Source: JALHOP01 sp964484195
GTDB taxonomy: Bacteria > Myxococcota > XYA12-FULL-58-9 > JALHOP01
NCBI GenBank assembly: GCA_964484195.1
Contig: CAZAER010000001.1
Coordinates: 992,001 to 1,056,000, forward strand
Length of the DNA: 64,000 nt
Direction of reading: 5' to 3'
Shown: piece by piece, positions 52,888 to 61,761 of the stretch
Layout of the letters: each line of letters opens with the position of its first letter
How positions within the stretch are numbered: position 1 is the first letter of the stretch
Notes under the pieces: generated by a model
The model's database searches: none
What the model saw: only the letters and a program-made list of their open reading frames with translations
What the model was told of the DNA's origin: nothing
Program-made: the position numbers and the translations under genes

Positions 52888-54217
52888 CCTTCTCGGACTC
52901 GCAACGCTCGTCGCGAGCTGCGCCTCGACCTCGATTGGCGACGACGTCGACCGAGTCAAAGCCCTGACCAACGTCGAGCTGCCGGCCTCGGTGAGCGCCT
53001 CCGACGTCGAGCTCGCCACCTCGCAGGATGTCGCCGACCTGTTGAAACAGCCGATGACCGCCGACAGCGCGGTGCGTATCGCCTTGCTGAACAATCGTGA
53101 GCTGCGCGGCACCCTGCGCGACCTCGGCATCGAACGCGGCGAGCTCGTGCAGGCTGGCTTGCTCCCGAACCCCACCGTCGCTTTCGACATTCGCGCCCCA
53201 GGTGCGCCCGGCTTGCCTCTGCAGCAGGATTACTACGTGGAATACGAGCTAACACGCGCCTTGCTCACCCCGCTGCGCACTGCCGTCGCTAAAGCGGACC
53301 TCGAAGCGGCGCGATATCACGTCGCCGGCAGCGTGGTCGCCGTGAGTTACCGCGCCCGCATCGCCTATTTCGCGGTGCTCGCGGCGGAGCAACGGCTGCG
53401 CGTCGTGCAGCGCGGTCTCGAAGCGGCGGCCGCCGCGCGCGATGCCGCCCGTGCCTTGCACGATGCCGGCAACATCCCGCTGGTCGATCTTGCGAGCGAG
53501 ATCGCGACGTATGAAAACGCGCGGGCCCACGCCGCCGAGCTCGAGCTCGAAGCCCTCGAACGGCGTGAGGAGCTGCAAGAGCTCCTCGGGCTGCATGGCA
53601 GCGAGACCCAGTGGGCACTGGGCGACGGCTTTCCCCCACTTCCCGAAGGCGCTGGAGTCGACAATGACGTCGAGCGGCGCGCTCTCGGCGCGAGCTTCCA
53701 GCTCGCCGAGATGCGCAGCCGTCTCGATGCAATTGCCAAGCGCACCGGCCTCGCCCGCGCCGAAGGGTGGTGGCCGGACATCACCGTCGACGGGCATATC
53801 GAGCAAGACCAGACCCTCTGGGAGAGAGGCGCCGGCGCGAGCATTCGCGTGCCGCTCTTCGATCGTAACCAAGGCACGGTTGCGCGCCACGAGGCCGAGT
53901 TCGACGGATTGATGGAGCGCTATCAAGGCCTCGCCATCAGCGTACGCTCGGCAGCGCGGCGCTCACGCAACCGTTTGTTGTCGGCGTTCACGCGCGCCAA
54001 ACAATACAGCGAGACCATCGTCCCGGCCCGTGCCGAGGTGATGCGCCAGACGATGCTGCAGTACAACGCCATGCAGGTTGGTGTCTTCGCGGTCTTGCAG
54101 GCGCGTGGTCAGGAGCTCGACACCCAGCTCGCATACATCGACACGCTGCGCGACTACTGGTCCGCTCGAGCGGGCTTCGAGGCCCTGCTCGCCGGGCACG
54201 CGCCGGGAGGCGAGTGA
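52877..54217 (+). CDS. TolC/CusC-like outer-membrane efflux lipoprotein
   Basis: The 446-residue protein has a lipobox (LVASC) and the two long coiled-coil repeats of outer-membrane efflux proteins: ALLNNRELRGTLRDLGIERGELVQAGLLPNPT-like start (here split over about 75-105), then a second repeat with LAEMRSRLDAIAKRTGLARAEGWWPDI and VRVPLFDRNQG-like strands. It should form the outer-membrane channel for metal efflux, as CusC does. No CusA/CusB genes are present in the window. The ATG at 52877 starts the signal peptide. Confidence 0.88.
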   Translation: MRSNLLGLATLVASCASTSIGDDVDRVKALTNVELPASVSASDVELATSQDVADLLKQPMTADSAVRIALLNNRELRGTLRDLGIERGELVQAGLLPNPTVAFDIRAPGAPGLPLQQDYYVEYELTRALLTPLRTAVAKADLEAARYHVAGSVVAVSYRARIAYFAVLAAEQRLRVVQRGLEAAAAARDAARALHDAGNIPLVDLASEIATYENARAHAAELELEALERREELQELLGLHGSETQWALGDGFPPLPEGAGVDNDVERRALGASFQLAEMRSRLDAIAKRTGLARAEGWWPDITVDGHIEQDQTLWERGAGASIRVPLFDRNQGTVARHEAEFDGLMERYQGLAISVRSAARRSRNRLLSAFTRAKQYSETIVPARAEVMRQTMLQYNAMQVGVFAVLQARGQELDTQLAYIDTLRDYWSARAGFEALLAGHAPGGE

Positions 54218-54218
54218 T

Positions 54219-55532
54219 ATGGATCGACGTTCGTTCATCGCCATGGGCGGCGCCGTCGCCGCCATGTTGCGGGCACCGGTGCTGAAAGCCGCGGAGAGTC
54301 CCGCTGCACCCCACCCCGCCGCCATCCAGTTCGCGAAGCGCCCTCCGCCCAAGCGGACATTCCCGGGCGCCCAGATGCCGGTCGTAACGCCCAACGGTTC
54401 GACGCTGCCGTGGAAGGTCGTCGACGGCGTGAAGGTCGGCCACCTCATTGCCGAGCCGTTCATCAACGAGCTAGCGCCGGGGCTGCGCGCCGAGGTGTGG
54501 GGCTACAACGGTGGCACGCCGGGCCCGACGATCGAAGCGGTCGAAGGTGACCGCCTGCGCATCTACGTGACCAATCGCTTGCCTGAGCCCACGACGGTGC
54601 ATTGGCACGGCATCCTCGTACCCTCGGGGATGGACGGCGTCTCGGGCTTGAGCCAGGCGCCGATCCCGCGCGGCGAGACGTTCATGTACGAGATCACGGT
54701 CCGCGAGCCTGGTACCTATATGTACCACTCACACTACGACGAGATGACTCAGGTGGGCTTGGGCCTCGTCGGCATGTTCATCGTGCATCCACGAGAGGCG
54801 CGCGGGCCACGGGTCGACCGGGACTTTGTCATGATGACGCACGAGTGGCGGATCGATGCGGGAGCGCGGCGCCCGAATCCGCTCGAGATGACCGAGTTCA
54901 ACGTGCTCACCTTCAACGGGAAGGCGTTTCCGGCGACGGAGCCCCTCGTCGTAGGCCTTGGCGAGCGGGTGCGGATCCGTTTGGGCAATCTGTCGCCGAT
55001 GGATCATCACCCGATCCACATCCATGGCGTTCACTTCAACGTCACGGCCACGGATGGGGGTTATATCCGCGAAAGCGCACAGTGGCCGGAGAACACGGTC
55101 ATCGTGCCTGTGGGGGCGACGCGAGTGATCGAATTCACGCCGACGGTGCCTGGTGATTGGGCCATGCATTGTCACATGACCCATCACGTCATGATGCAAA
55201 TGGGGCATGGGTTTCCGAACATGGTCGGAGCGGATACGAGCACACTCGATCGGCGGATGAGCCGCGTCCTGCCGGAGTACATGACGATGGGCGCTTCGGG
55301 GATGGGTGGCATGGGCGAAATGACCATGGCCATGCCGCCGAACTCGCTGCCGATGCGGGGCGGCAGTGGTCCGTTCAGCTACATCGACATGGGCGGGATG
55401 TTCACCGTGCTCAAAGTGCGCGAGCGCCCCGATGAAGCGGATCCGAATGGCTGGTACGAGAACCCGGCGGGGACCGTAGCGACCCGAGCGGATGCGGCGA
55501 GCATGGCCCGCGACGGAATCGATCGCGGCTAG
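54219..55532 (+). CDS. Multicopper oxidase, Tat-exported (copper-resistance CopA/laccase type)
   Basis: The 437-residue protein has a Tat-type signal (DRRSFIAMGG). It carries the full set of copper-binding motifs: HWHG (about 127), HSH (about 170), HPIHIHG (about 265) and HCHMTHHVMMQMGHG (about 322), which supply the type 1, 2 and 3 sites. A Met-rich tail (MGASGMGGMGEMTMAM) resembles copper-binding regions of CueO/CopA proteins. It probably oxidises Cu+ to less toxic Cu2+ in the periplasm. It starts within a base of the TolC-like gene's stop and overlaps the convergent cupin gene by 4 bases. Confidence 0.93.
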   Translation: MDRRSFIAMGGAVAAMLRAPVLKAAESPAAPHPAAIQFAKRPPPKRTFPGAQMPVVTPNGSTLPWKVVDGVKVGHLIAEPFINELAPGLRAEVWGYNGGTPGPTIEAVEGDRLRIYVTNRLPEPTTVHWHGILVPSGMDGVSGLSQAPIPRGETFMYEITVREPGTYMYHSHYDEMTQVGLGLVGMFIVHPREARGPRVDRDFVMMTHEWRIDAGARRPNPLEMTEFNVLTFNGKAFPATEPLVVGLGERVRIRLGNLSPMDHHPIHIHGVHFNVTATDGGYIRESAQWPENTVIVPVGATRVIEFTPTVPGDWAMHCHMTHHVMMQMGHGFPNMVGADTSTLDRRMSRVLPEYMTMGASGMGGMGEMTMAMPPNSLPMRGGSGPFSYIDMGGMFTVLKVRERPDEADPNGWYENPAGTVATRADAASMARDGIDRG

Positions 55533-56392
55533 CCGCGCTTGCCGCGTAGCAGATGGCGAGCCTTCGCGGCCGTGCCCCAGATGTGTGCCTTGGTCATGTC
55601 GCGCCAGTCCGCGCTCCCGACGGCTCGGGGAGAGATTCCGGCGCGACGCAGCTTGTGGTTGAAAAGCATGGCTCGGCTGAGCGCCATGGTCTGAGAGGTG
55701 TTGAAGATGATCGACATCGAGATCGAAACGTCGGAGGCGCCGTTCTTCACGTGATGTCCCGAGATGAACGGAATGTGGATGGCCTCGCCGGGGCTGAACT
55801 TGAAGCACTCACCGAATGACTCGAGCTCGGGCTTCCACATCGGACGCGCGCCGCTCTGAGCCATGAAGCCCTCCGCTGTAGCCGCAGGGACGACGCGGTC
55901 GTCGCACGGGGGAAACACCGTGACTTCTTTCGAGCCCGCGAACTGGAACAAGAACGTCGAGTAGCGGTCGATGTGGAACGGCGTGACGCTGTTGGGCGAG
56001 GCAATGAAGAGATAGAGCATCGAGCCTGCGAGCTCGCCTTTGATGCCGCGCCCGTGCATCAGCTCCTCGACGTCGACCTTGAGCTCTTGGTGCAGCTCGT
56101 GAAAGCTCTGATGCCCTTCTGGCGAGCGCACCATGATGTACGAGTCGGAGGTGCGGATGGTCTCGATCGTCTTCTCGAGCGACAGGCCGTTCTTCTTGTC
56201 GATGTGGGCGGTGTCGAAGTTGTCGGCCTTCGACAACGCGCCGCTCGAGTAGAAGACCTGGTCTTTCGGCAACGCCGGCAATGCCTCGGCGAGACTGGCC
56301 AAGGACAACGCAGGATGCCCCATCAGCTTGTGGCTGAACTTGAACGGTCGGACGTCGAGGTCTTCCGCGCTAACGCCTTCGAAACATTTCAT
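55529..56392 (-). CDS. Cupin-8/JmjC-like protein (possible 2-oxoglutarate dioxygenase)
   Basis: The 287-residue protein has a JmjC-type iron site: HID in TPFHIDRYSTFLFQFAGSK and a later His in FISGHHVKNG, with the GEAIHIPF strand. These match the cupin-8 family of 2-oxoglutarate/Fe(II) hydroxylases. Substrate unknown. It lies 40 bases downstream of the nuclease gene on the same strand, so it may be co-transcribed. It converges on the multicopper oxidase gene. Confidence 0.83.
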   Translation of the reverse strand: MKCFEGVSAEDLDVRPFKFSHKLMGHPALSLASLAEALPALPKDQVFYSSGALSKADNFDTAHIDKKNGLSLEKTIETIRTSDSYIMVRSPEGHQSFHELHQELKVDVEELMHGRGIKGELAGSMLYLFIASPNSVTPFHIDRYSTFLFQFAGSKEVTVFPPCDDRVVPAATAEGFMAQSGARPMWKPELESFGECFKFSPGEAIHIPFISGHHVKNGASDVSISMSIIFNTSQTMALSRAMLFNHKLRRAGISPRAVGSADWRDMTKAHIWGTAAKARHLLRGKRG

Positions 56393-56432
56393 CGGCGGGG
56401 CACCTTTGTGGGTTGCCCGCTCAATGTTGCTA

Positions 56433-58346
56433 CTAATCGGTCAGGCGTCCAGCCTTCTCAATGAGTTGCAGGTCCATGACGCTAACCGTCTTGGCTGCGC
56501 TGCCCGCAACCGATGGCGGCGTCGACGTTTTGGGCTCCACCTTGGCGAGCTTGAAGCCGAAGCGCTCATCGAGCAGCGCCGGGCTCAGGTCATCGTGCAA
56601 GATGAAGACGCGCTGGTGCGGCGGCACCATGTCGATGTGCGTGCTCGGGTAGACCAGCTTGGTCGTCCAGTCGGCGACGTAGTCGCGACTCGGCGGGCGG
56701 TCCGCCATGCGGCGGCGGAAGTCTGCCGGACGCTCGAGCATCTTCTCGTCGCCGTCGCCGTAGACTCCGCGCTTCTCCTCGAACGCCACCTTGGACGCTT
56801 TCGCGTAGTCCTCGTGCCGCGCCGGATCGAAGTCCTTGCCGTAATACGAGACCATCTCGCCGTGGCCCTGCTCGACGAGCCAGCGGTTCACGTCGATGAC
56901 CTGCTTCTTGGCGCCGCTGCCGATCTCGACCATCACGGTGCCGAGCAAACGATCGTAAACGTCGAAGGGGCGGTACGTGTCCGGCACGACGTAGATCTTG
57001 TCCGCTTTGGCGAGCAGCTTGAGCATCGCCTTCTTGGCGATCTCGCCCGGCATGCCTTGGCTCGCATAGACCTTCTCGCCATCCGGCATGATCTTGATGA
57101 CGCGCGTCTCGAGCGTATCGACGCCCTTGAAGCGCACGCCCACGGTGCCGGTCTTCGGCGCGTGGTCGTTGTCGCTCAGCGATAGGTCCCACTTGAACGT
57201 GTTGGTGCCCGCCTTGATGCTCGCCTTGAAGGTGCCGGTCTTGGGCTGCGGGATGTAGATGGTGTCGCCGTCGTCGGGAACGAAGTCTTTCACCGCCAGC
57301 TTGGCGGGACCTTCGTAGATGACCTCGACGTCGGAGCCGAGACGACCGATCTGCTTCTGGGTGATGGTGAGCTCGGAAGCGAGCTTCTCGAGCGGCGGCG
57401 GGTCCTGATTCTGCGACCGGTCGAGGATGACTCCGCCCTTCGCATCACGGAAGGTCATCTTGTCGAAGTAGTTGTCCCAGATCGGTTTCTTCTCGCCGAG
57501 GAAGATCTTGACGGCCTTCGGCGGCGTGAGCTGGCTCTCGCCACGGCCCGAGAAGATCTGCACGGTGTGGCCCACCGGCACGACGACGTCAGGGAGCGTC
57601 CACTTCCGTCCCGACGCGTTGGTGATCGAGTAACCCTTGAGGTTCAACGGCTCCGACGCGACGTTGCAGAAACGCATGTACTCGACGTTCGGATTCCAGT
57701 TGTCGTCGCCACGACCGTTGGGATGGAACGAGGTGAGCACGAACGGCTTCTGGAAGCGCTCCTGCGCCCAGATGCCCTTCTTCGCGGCTTTGGCTTTCTC
57801 CTGCGCCGCGATGAGGTTCGAACGATCGACGCCGTCGTCGCCATCGAGGATGAAGTAAGCGTGCGCGACACCCTGCGCGAGCAAAGCCTCGGGCACGAGC
57901 TTGTCGCCCACGGAAATGCGCGCCACGAGACGGCCGTAGTCGTCACGGGGGTCGGTGCGCTTGCCGTAGTCGAGCGTGACTTCTTTGCCCTTCACGAGCT
58001 TCTCGAGCGCTGCCTGGGCTTCCTCCCAGCCGAGCTCCGCGGGCCGGCGCTCCGGGGCGTTCACTTCGCCGACACGCACGCTGAAGCCCTCGATCTTGAA
58101 GGTGTCGCCGTCGTACACCGCCTTCTCGTCAGTGAGCACGGTCGCCTTGGTCGGCGCCTTCCACTCTCCGGGGACGGGCGGGAACACGACGGTGCGAATG
58201 CCTTCGCCCTTCGGCTTGGTCTTCTTGGCCTCGACCTTGTCCGGGCTCTCCGCCTTCTTGGCCTTGGCCGCCTTGGCGGTCTTTACCGGCGCGTCTGCTT
58301 TAGCGGCAAACCGAACGCGAATCGAACCGACGCCATCGCTCTTCAT
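56433..58346 (-). CDS. Double thermonuclease-fold protein with an intervening lamin-tail domain
   Basis: The 637-residue protein has a Lys/Ala-rich basic N-terminus, a first staphylococcal-nuclease (SNase) domain (about 70-185: DGDTFKIEG, VRVGEVNAPER, DYGRLVAR), a lamin-tail-like domain (about 200-310: YMRFCNVASEPLNLKGYSI), and a second SNase domain (about 355-520: DDGDTIYI, VRFKGVDTLETR, YDRLLGTV). In the first domain the usual catalytic Asp before the Pro-Glu is Asn (VNAPER), so activity may differ. The ATG at 58346 has GAGGG upstream and follows the phosphatase stop by 5 bases. No signal peptide is seen, so it may act on DNA or RNA inside the cell. Confidence 0.87.
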   Translation of the reverse strand: MKSDGVGSIRVRFAAKADAPVKTAKAAKAKKAESPDKVEAKKTKPKGEGIRTVVFPPVPGEWKAPTKATVLTDEKAVYDGDTFKIEGFSVRVGEVNAPERRPAELGWEEAQAALEKLVKGKEVTLDYGKRTDPRDDYGRLVARISVGDKLVPEALLAQGVAHAYFILDGDDGVDRSNLIAAQEKAKAAKKGIWAQERFQKPFVLTSFHPNGRGDDNWNPNVEYMRFCNVASEPLNLKGYSITNASGRKWTLPDVVVPVGHTVQIFSGRGESQLTPPKAVKIFLGEKKPIWDNYFDKMTFRDAKGGVILDRSQNQDPPPLEKLASELTITQKQIGRLGSDVEVIYEGPAKLAVKDFVPDDGDTIYIPQPKTGTFKASIKAGTNTFKWDLSLSDNDHAPKTGTVGVRFKGVDTLETRVIKIMPDGEKVYASQGMPGEIAKKAMLKLLAKADKIYVVPDTYRPFDVYDRLLGTVMVEIGSGAKKQVIDVNRWLVEQGHGEMVSYYGKDFDPARHEDYAKASKVAFEEKRGVYGDGDEKMLERPADFRRRMADRPPSRDYVADWTTKLVYPSTHIDMVPPHQRVFILHDDLSPALLDERFGFKLAKVEPKTSTPPSVAGSAAKTVSVMDLQLIEKAGRLTD

Positions 58347-58351
58347 GGTCA

Positions 58352-59302
58352 CTACCCTCGGTGTGCAGACGGCCATCCGGCGAGATCGTTCTCACCGTCG
58401 CCAATTGTGTAGACGCCCTTCACTGGATGCGTCGCTCGACCGGAGTCGATGGTGCGCACCCAAACGTTCACGGCGTCGGGGAACTCTGAAACGAATACGG
58501 CTACGTTGGCGGGCTCGTTGTCGAATGCGGCGACGACGCTCCCCATCGCGCGAATCGTCATGGCCGCGCGACGCTTGAAATCTTCGTCGCGCTCGTCGAA
58601 AGCGTGCTTGAGAATCAGCGCCGTGCGATCGCCCGTAGGTATGCCGTCACGCACAAGCGCCGCGCGCGTCCCCTCTTCCATGTCGCGATGGCGGCCGCTC
58701 AAATAGACGACCTCGACGCGTCGGTCCGCGGGGAAGGAGTCGGTCGCGTGATACACGCGGCTGACGACGGCCGCGGCGTTGGCGTACGCTTTGTCGGACA
58801 CCGCATATGCGCCGGTGAAGAAGCGCTGGCGCCAGTACGGTTTGTAAGCTTCGAGCAGTGCCTTGCCACTGTCGCTCTGAACATCGATGCCGCACGAGGC
58901 GAGCATATCGGTCATCGAGAAGGACGTGTTCTTCGAAGCGAACGTCGCGAGCTTCGCGGCTTCCGCGGCGAGCTGCGGGTGGCTCGCCATGTCGCGCGCG
59001 AACTCGTGCGCGATGCGCTCCTGGCGTGGTCCATTGTCGAAGAGAGTCGAGTCGAGATCGAAGATGACGACCGGGCGGGCCCCGGCGGCGGCTTCGGCTT
59101 TCACCCGCGCGAGCACGCGGTCGATGATGGACGTCGGCGTTGCCTTCACGAACGTCGAGGCCGTGCTCCAGGCTTTGCCGCCGACGAGCACGCGGCCATC
59201 GCTCTCGAGGGCGCGTGCGGACACACCGGTGGCCAAGACCGCGATGGCGGTAGCAAGACACACGTATGCATCCGTGGCGTGGAAGCGCCGCGTCAGTAGC
59301 AT
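58352..59302 (-). CDS. Exported HAD-superfamily phosphatase-like protein
   Basis: The 316-residue protein has an N-terminal signal or membrane anchor (YVCLATAIAVLATGVSARA) and the HAD motif I DLDSTLFDNGPR, with YLSGRH as motif II and VAAFDNEPAN as the acidic motif IV. It is similar in layout to class B/C acid phosphatases and to other Asp-nucleophile hydrolases. Substrate unknown. It is upstream of, and probably co-transcribed with, the double-nuclease gene. Confidence 0.83.
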   Translation of the reverse strand: MLLTRRFHATDAYVCLATAIAVLATGVSARALESDGRVLVGGKAWSTASTFVKATPTSIIDRVLARVKAEAAAGARPVVIFDLDSTLFDNGPRQERIAHEFARDMASHPQLAAEAAKLATFASKNTSFSMTDMLASCGIDVQSDSGKALLEAYKPYWRQRFFTGAYAVSDKAYANAAAVVSRVYHATDSFPADRRVEVVYLSGRHRDMEEGTRAALVRDGIPTGDRTALILKHAFDERDEDFKRRAAMTIRAMGSVVAAFDNEPANVAVFVSEFPDAVNVWVRTIDSGRATHPVKGVYTIGDGENDLAGWPSAHRG

Positions 59303-59375
59303 TGGGAAACCTCGGGAGTATCCGAGGTATCGTCAATCCGAGGATTTGGTTGCGACCTGCCGCAGTCGGCCGCGC

Positions 59376-59675
59376 TCAGTCTTCCAGGACGCAGCCGAAG
59401 CCTTCATCGTAGCGGGCGGTGGCGTGTGCGAGCCCCAGCGTGCTCGCATGGACCCGGCCTTCACCGGCAGTCCATTTCACCAGCGTATCCGCGGGACTCT
59501 CCGGCTCACGCGCGCAGCTCTCGGGACTGCGCCCGGAAACGTAGAGGCACGAGCAGATTTGCTTTGCTGTATAACCGGCGCCGACGGTGACGAGGGTGAC
59601 GAACCGCGGGCCCACGAGCACACCGGCGGCCGCGAAGAGCACGACGACCAACGAAATGATCAGCGATTTCTTCAT
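59376..59675 (-). CDS. Small membrane-anchored protein resembling a serine hydrolase N-terminal region
   Basis: The 99-residue product has an N-terminal hydrophobic segment (SLIISLVVVLFAAAGVLVG), then AKQICSCLYVSGRSPESC and a tail ending YDEGFGCVLED. This pattern is typical of the N-terminal part of many large class-C beta-lactamase-type serine hydrolases, where it is joined to the catalytic domain. Here it stands alone and divergent from a serine hydrolase that lacks it. AAAGGG lies upstream of the ATG at 59675. Confidence 0.78.
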   Translation of the reverse strand: MKKSLIISLVVVLFAAAGVLVGPRFVTLVTVGAGYTAKQICSCLYVSGRSPESCAREPESPADTLVKWTAGEGRVHASTLGLAHATARYDEGFGCVLED

Positions 59676-59717
59676 CAGTTCGCCCTTTCTAGCCGTCGCT
59701 CCTAGCCGAGGCCAACC

Positions 59718-60854
59718 ATGAGCCCCCTCGTCAGCGCCTTCGCGATCCTGCTGGGTGCCACGTTGACACCTCTGCCTTCACAGGATCCCGCCATCCCCTT
59801 CCCAACACGCGAATGGCCGACCGGGAAGCCACGCGGGGCCGATGAAGCCACCCTGCAGCGGCTCGTGCGCTTGGTCGACGTGCACGATCCGTCGCTCGGA
59901 GAAACGCGCGCGCTGCTCGTGGTGCAACATGGCATCATCGTCGCCGAGGCTTACGCCCCTGACATCACGGCGCAGACGCGGTTGGTCTCCTGGTCGATGG
60001 CCAAGTCGATCACTCAAGCGCTGGTCGGAGTCGCCGTCGGCGACGGGTCGGTCGACATCGACCAAGCGATGGGCAATCCGCGATGGCAGTCTGGTGACCC
60101 GCGCGGAGCGATCACCTGGCGGCAGTGGCTCAACATGACCGACGGGCTCGCCTACCGCGAGATGCGCACCGGGCCGACGACCAACGACGCGGCGAAGATG
60201 ACCTTCGGCGAAGGTCGCCACGACGTCATTGCCTATGCGGCGGCTCTGCCGCTGGCGCACACCCCCGGCACGGTTTGGAACTACAACTCGGCGGGGACGA
60301 ACCTCGTCGCGAACGCCCTCGGCCGCGTCGTCGCCCCGACCGCTCAGGCCCCCGACGAACGGCGCGCGGCCATGTCTGCCTTCATGAAGACGCGACTCTT
60401 CGATGTGATCGGCATGACCTCGGCTCAGCCCGAGTTCGATCCGCAAGGCACCTTCATTGGTGGATCGCTCGTGTACGCAACCGCCCGCGACTTCGCGAAG
60501 CTCGGGCTGTTGTACCTGCGCGATGGCGTGTGGGACGGCAAGCGGGTCCTCCCCGCGGGGTGGGTGGACTTCGCGCGCACGAAAGCACCTGCCGCCAACG
60601 TCGACACCTACGGAGCCGGTTGGTGGATCGCGGCTGCCGACGGGCATGGCAAACCGTTCGACGGGCTCGTGATGGGGCCGTGGCGGGACACGTTTTCGGC
60701 AGAGGGCCACCGCGGTCAGCTGATCGTGGTCGTGCCCTCGCGCGACCTGGTCATCGTGCGGCTCGGGAAGCTTGCCGGCGAAGGCATGTGGGGCGCGCTC
60801 GGACGCTTCACGGACGAGCTGATCGGCGCCTTCCCCGCTGCCACAGGGCCATGA
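59718..60854 (+). CDS. Class C beta-lactamase-fold serine hydrolase
   Basis: The 378-residue protein has a short signal peptide, the catalytic SxxK in SWSMAKSIT (about residue 93), a YxN-type Tyr in WNYNSAGTN, and a late GHRGQL in place of the KTG box, as in 6-aminohexanoate-dimer hydrolase-like and esterase-type members. It hydrolyses amides or esters; resistance to beta-lactams is not implied. The ATG at 59718 starts 43 bases from the divergent small gene, which resembles its missing N-terminal region. Confidence 0.88.
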   Translation: MSPLVSAFAILLGATLTPLPSQDPAIPFPTREWPTGKPRGADEATLQRLVRLVDVHDPSLGETRALLVVQHGIIVAEAYAPDITAQTRLVSWSMAKSITQALVGVAVGDGSVDIDQAMGNPRWQSGDPRGAITWRQWLNMTDGLAYREMRTGPTTNDAAKMTFGEGRHDVIAYAAALPLAHTPGTVWNYNSAGTNLVANALGRVVAPTAQAPDERRAAMSAFMKTRLFDVIGMTSAQPEFDPQGTFIGGSLVYATARDFAKLGLLYLRDGVWDGKRVLPAGWVDFARTKAPAANVDTYGAGWWIAAADGHGKPFDGLVMGPWRDTFSAEGHRGQLIVVVPSRDLVIVRLGKLAGEGMWGALGRFTDELIGAFPAATGP

Positions 60855-60906
60855 TTTTGCTGGCGAATTGAAAGGCACCACGACGCCCCCAGAGGGCGAT
60901 AACGGG

Positions 60907-61761
60907 ATGATGTCAACCGTCGCCCAACGCCCCGAGCACATCATCGCCGCAGCGTGGACCACACAGTATCTCCGAGAGCGCGGAGTCGATGTCGCGCATG
61001 TCCAGGCGGCCGGCGTCCGCCTCGAGCAGCCCGAGCTCGCGGCGGCGGAGCTGCGCCGCACCTGGCTCGCCGAGCCGCGCAAAGAGCACCTGCTCACCAA
61101 GATCTACAAGCCGTTGAGCCGGGCGCACGACTGGGTCGTCGACTGGTGGAAGGGTGACCGTCCCCAGAGTGCTGCGCCTCTCGCCTTGCCCCCTCCACGA
61201 ACCACTTGGCTGCCGGAGAATGTCCGCGATAGCGTAGAAGTCGAAGTCGGCATCGCGGACGGACGTCGCGCCGTGGTCGAGGTGCCGTTCATCCGACGCG
61301 CCGAGACCATGTCGCTCATCGGCATGTCATCGGCAGCGACGGTCGGGGCAGCGGTGATCTTCGTGCCGGCGGTCGGCAACATCTTTCTCATCCCGGGAGT
61401 CTTGGCGGCGGTCGGTCGCAGCCTTCTCAACTACGGCACGGGTGACTTCGCGATGGGCACCGCGTGCCTGCTCACCGGCGTCAAGCTCGCCCTGTTTTGC
61501 GCGGTCGATTGCGTTCCCATCGTTGCCAACGCGACATTCACGGCTACCTTGGCAAGAACACGCTCGGCGTTCGAGCACTACCGAGCCGGCGAGGATCTGA
61601 TTGATACCGAGAGAGCAGAAAAGGAGTTGGAGGCTCTGACCGCGCCGCGGCAGACCCTCCTCCTCACGCATGCGGTGGAAACGCCCGTTGATCCTGGTCA
61701 GCGCGATCCTGGCGAGCATCTATCTCCTATGGCTCCTGATCGCGACGTGGTTCGTCCGTGA
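60907..61761 (+). CDS. Membrane protein of unknown function
   Basis: From the ATG at 60907 (GAGGG 11 bases upstream; a TTG at 60868 is possible) this gives 284 residues. The N-terminal ~100 are helical and soluble with a WW-rich segment (DWVVDWWKGD), then two or three hydrophobic segments about 120-200 (MSLIGMSSAATVGAAVIF, NIFLIPGVLAAVG, CLLTGVKLALFCAV). I recognise no family. The 3' end overlaps the AsmA-like gene by 92 bases, which is long. The last ~30 residues are less protein-like, so a frameshift or recoding is conceivable. Confidence 0.6.
   Translation: MMSTVAQRPEHIIAAAWTTQYLRERGVDVAHVQAAGVRLEQPELAAAELRRTWLAEPRKEHLLTKIYKPLSRAHDWVVDWWKGDRPQSAAPLALPPPRTTWLPENVRDSVEVEVGIADGRRAVVEVPFIRRAETMSLIGMSSAATVGAAVIFVPAVGNIFLIPGVLAAVGRSLLNYGTGDFAMGTACLLTGVKLALFCAVDCVPIVANATFTATLARTRSAFEHYRAGEDLIDTERAEKELEALTAPRQTLLLTHAVETPVDPGQRDPGEHLSPMAPDRDVVRP

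Noticed and set aside
59718..60854. Beta-lactam resistance role for the serine hydrolase.
   Set aside because: The KTG box is replaced by GHRG and the closest pattern is esterase/amide hydrolase, so resistance is not supported.
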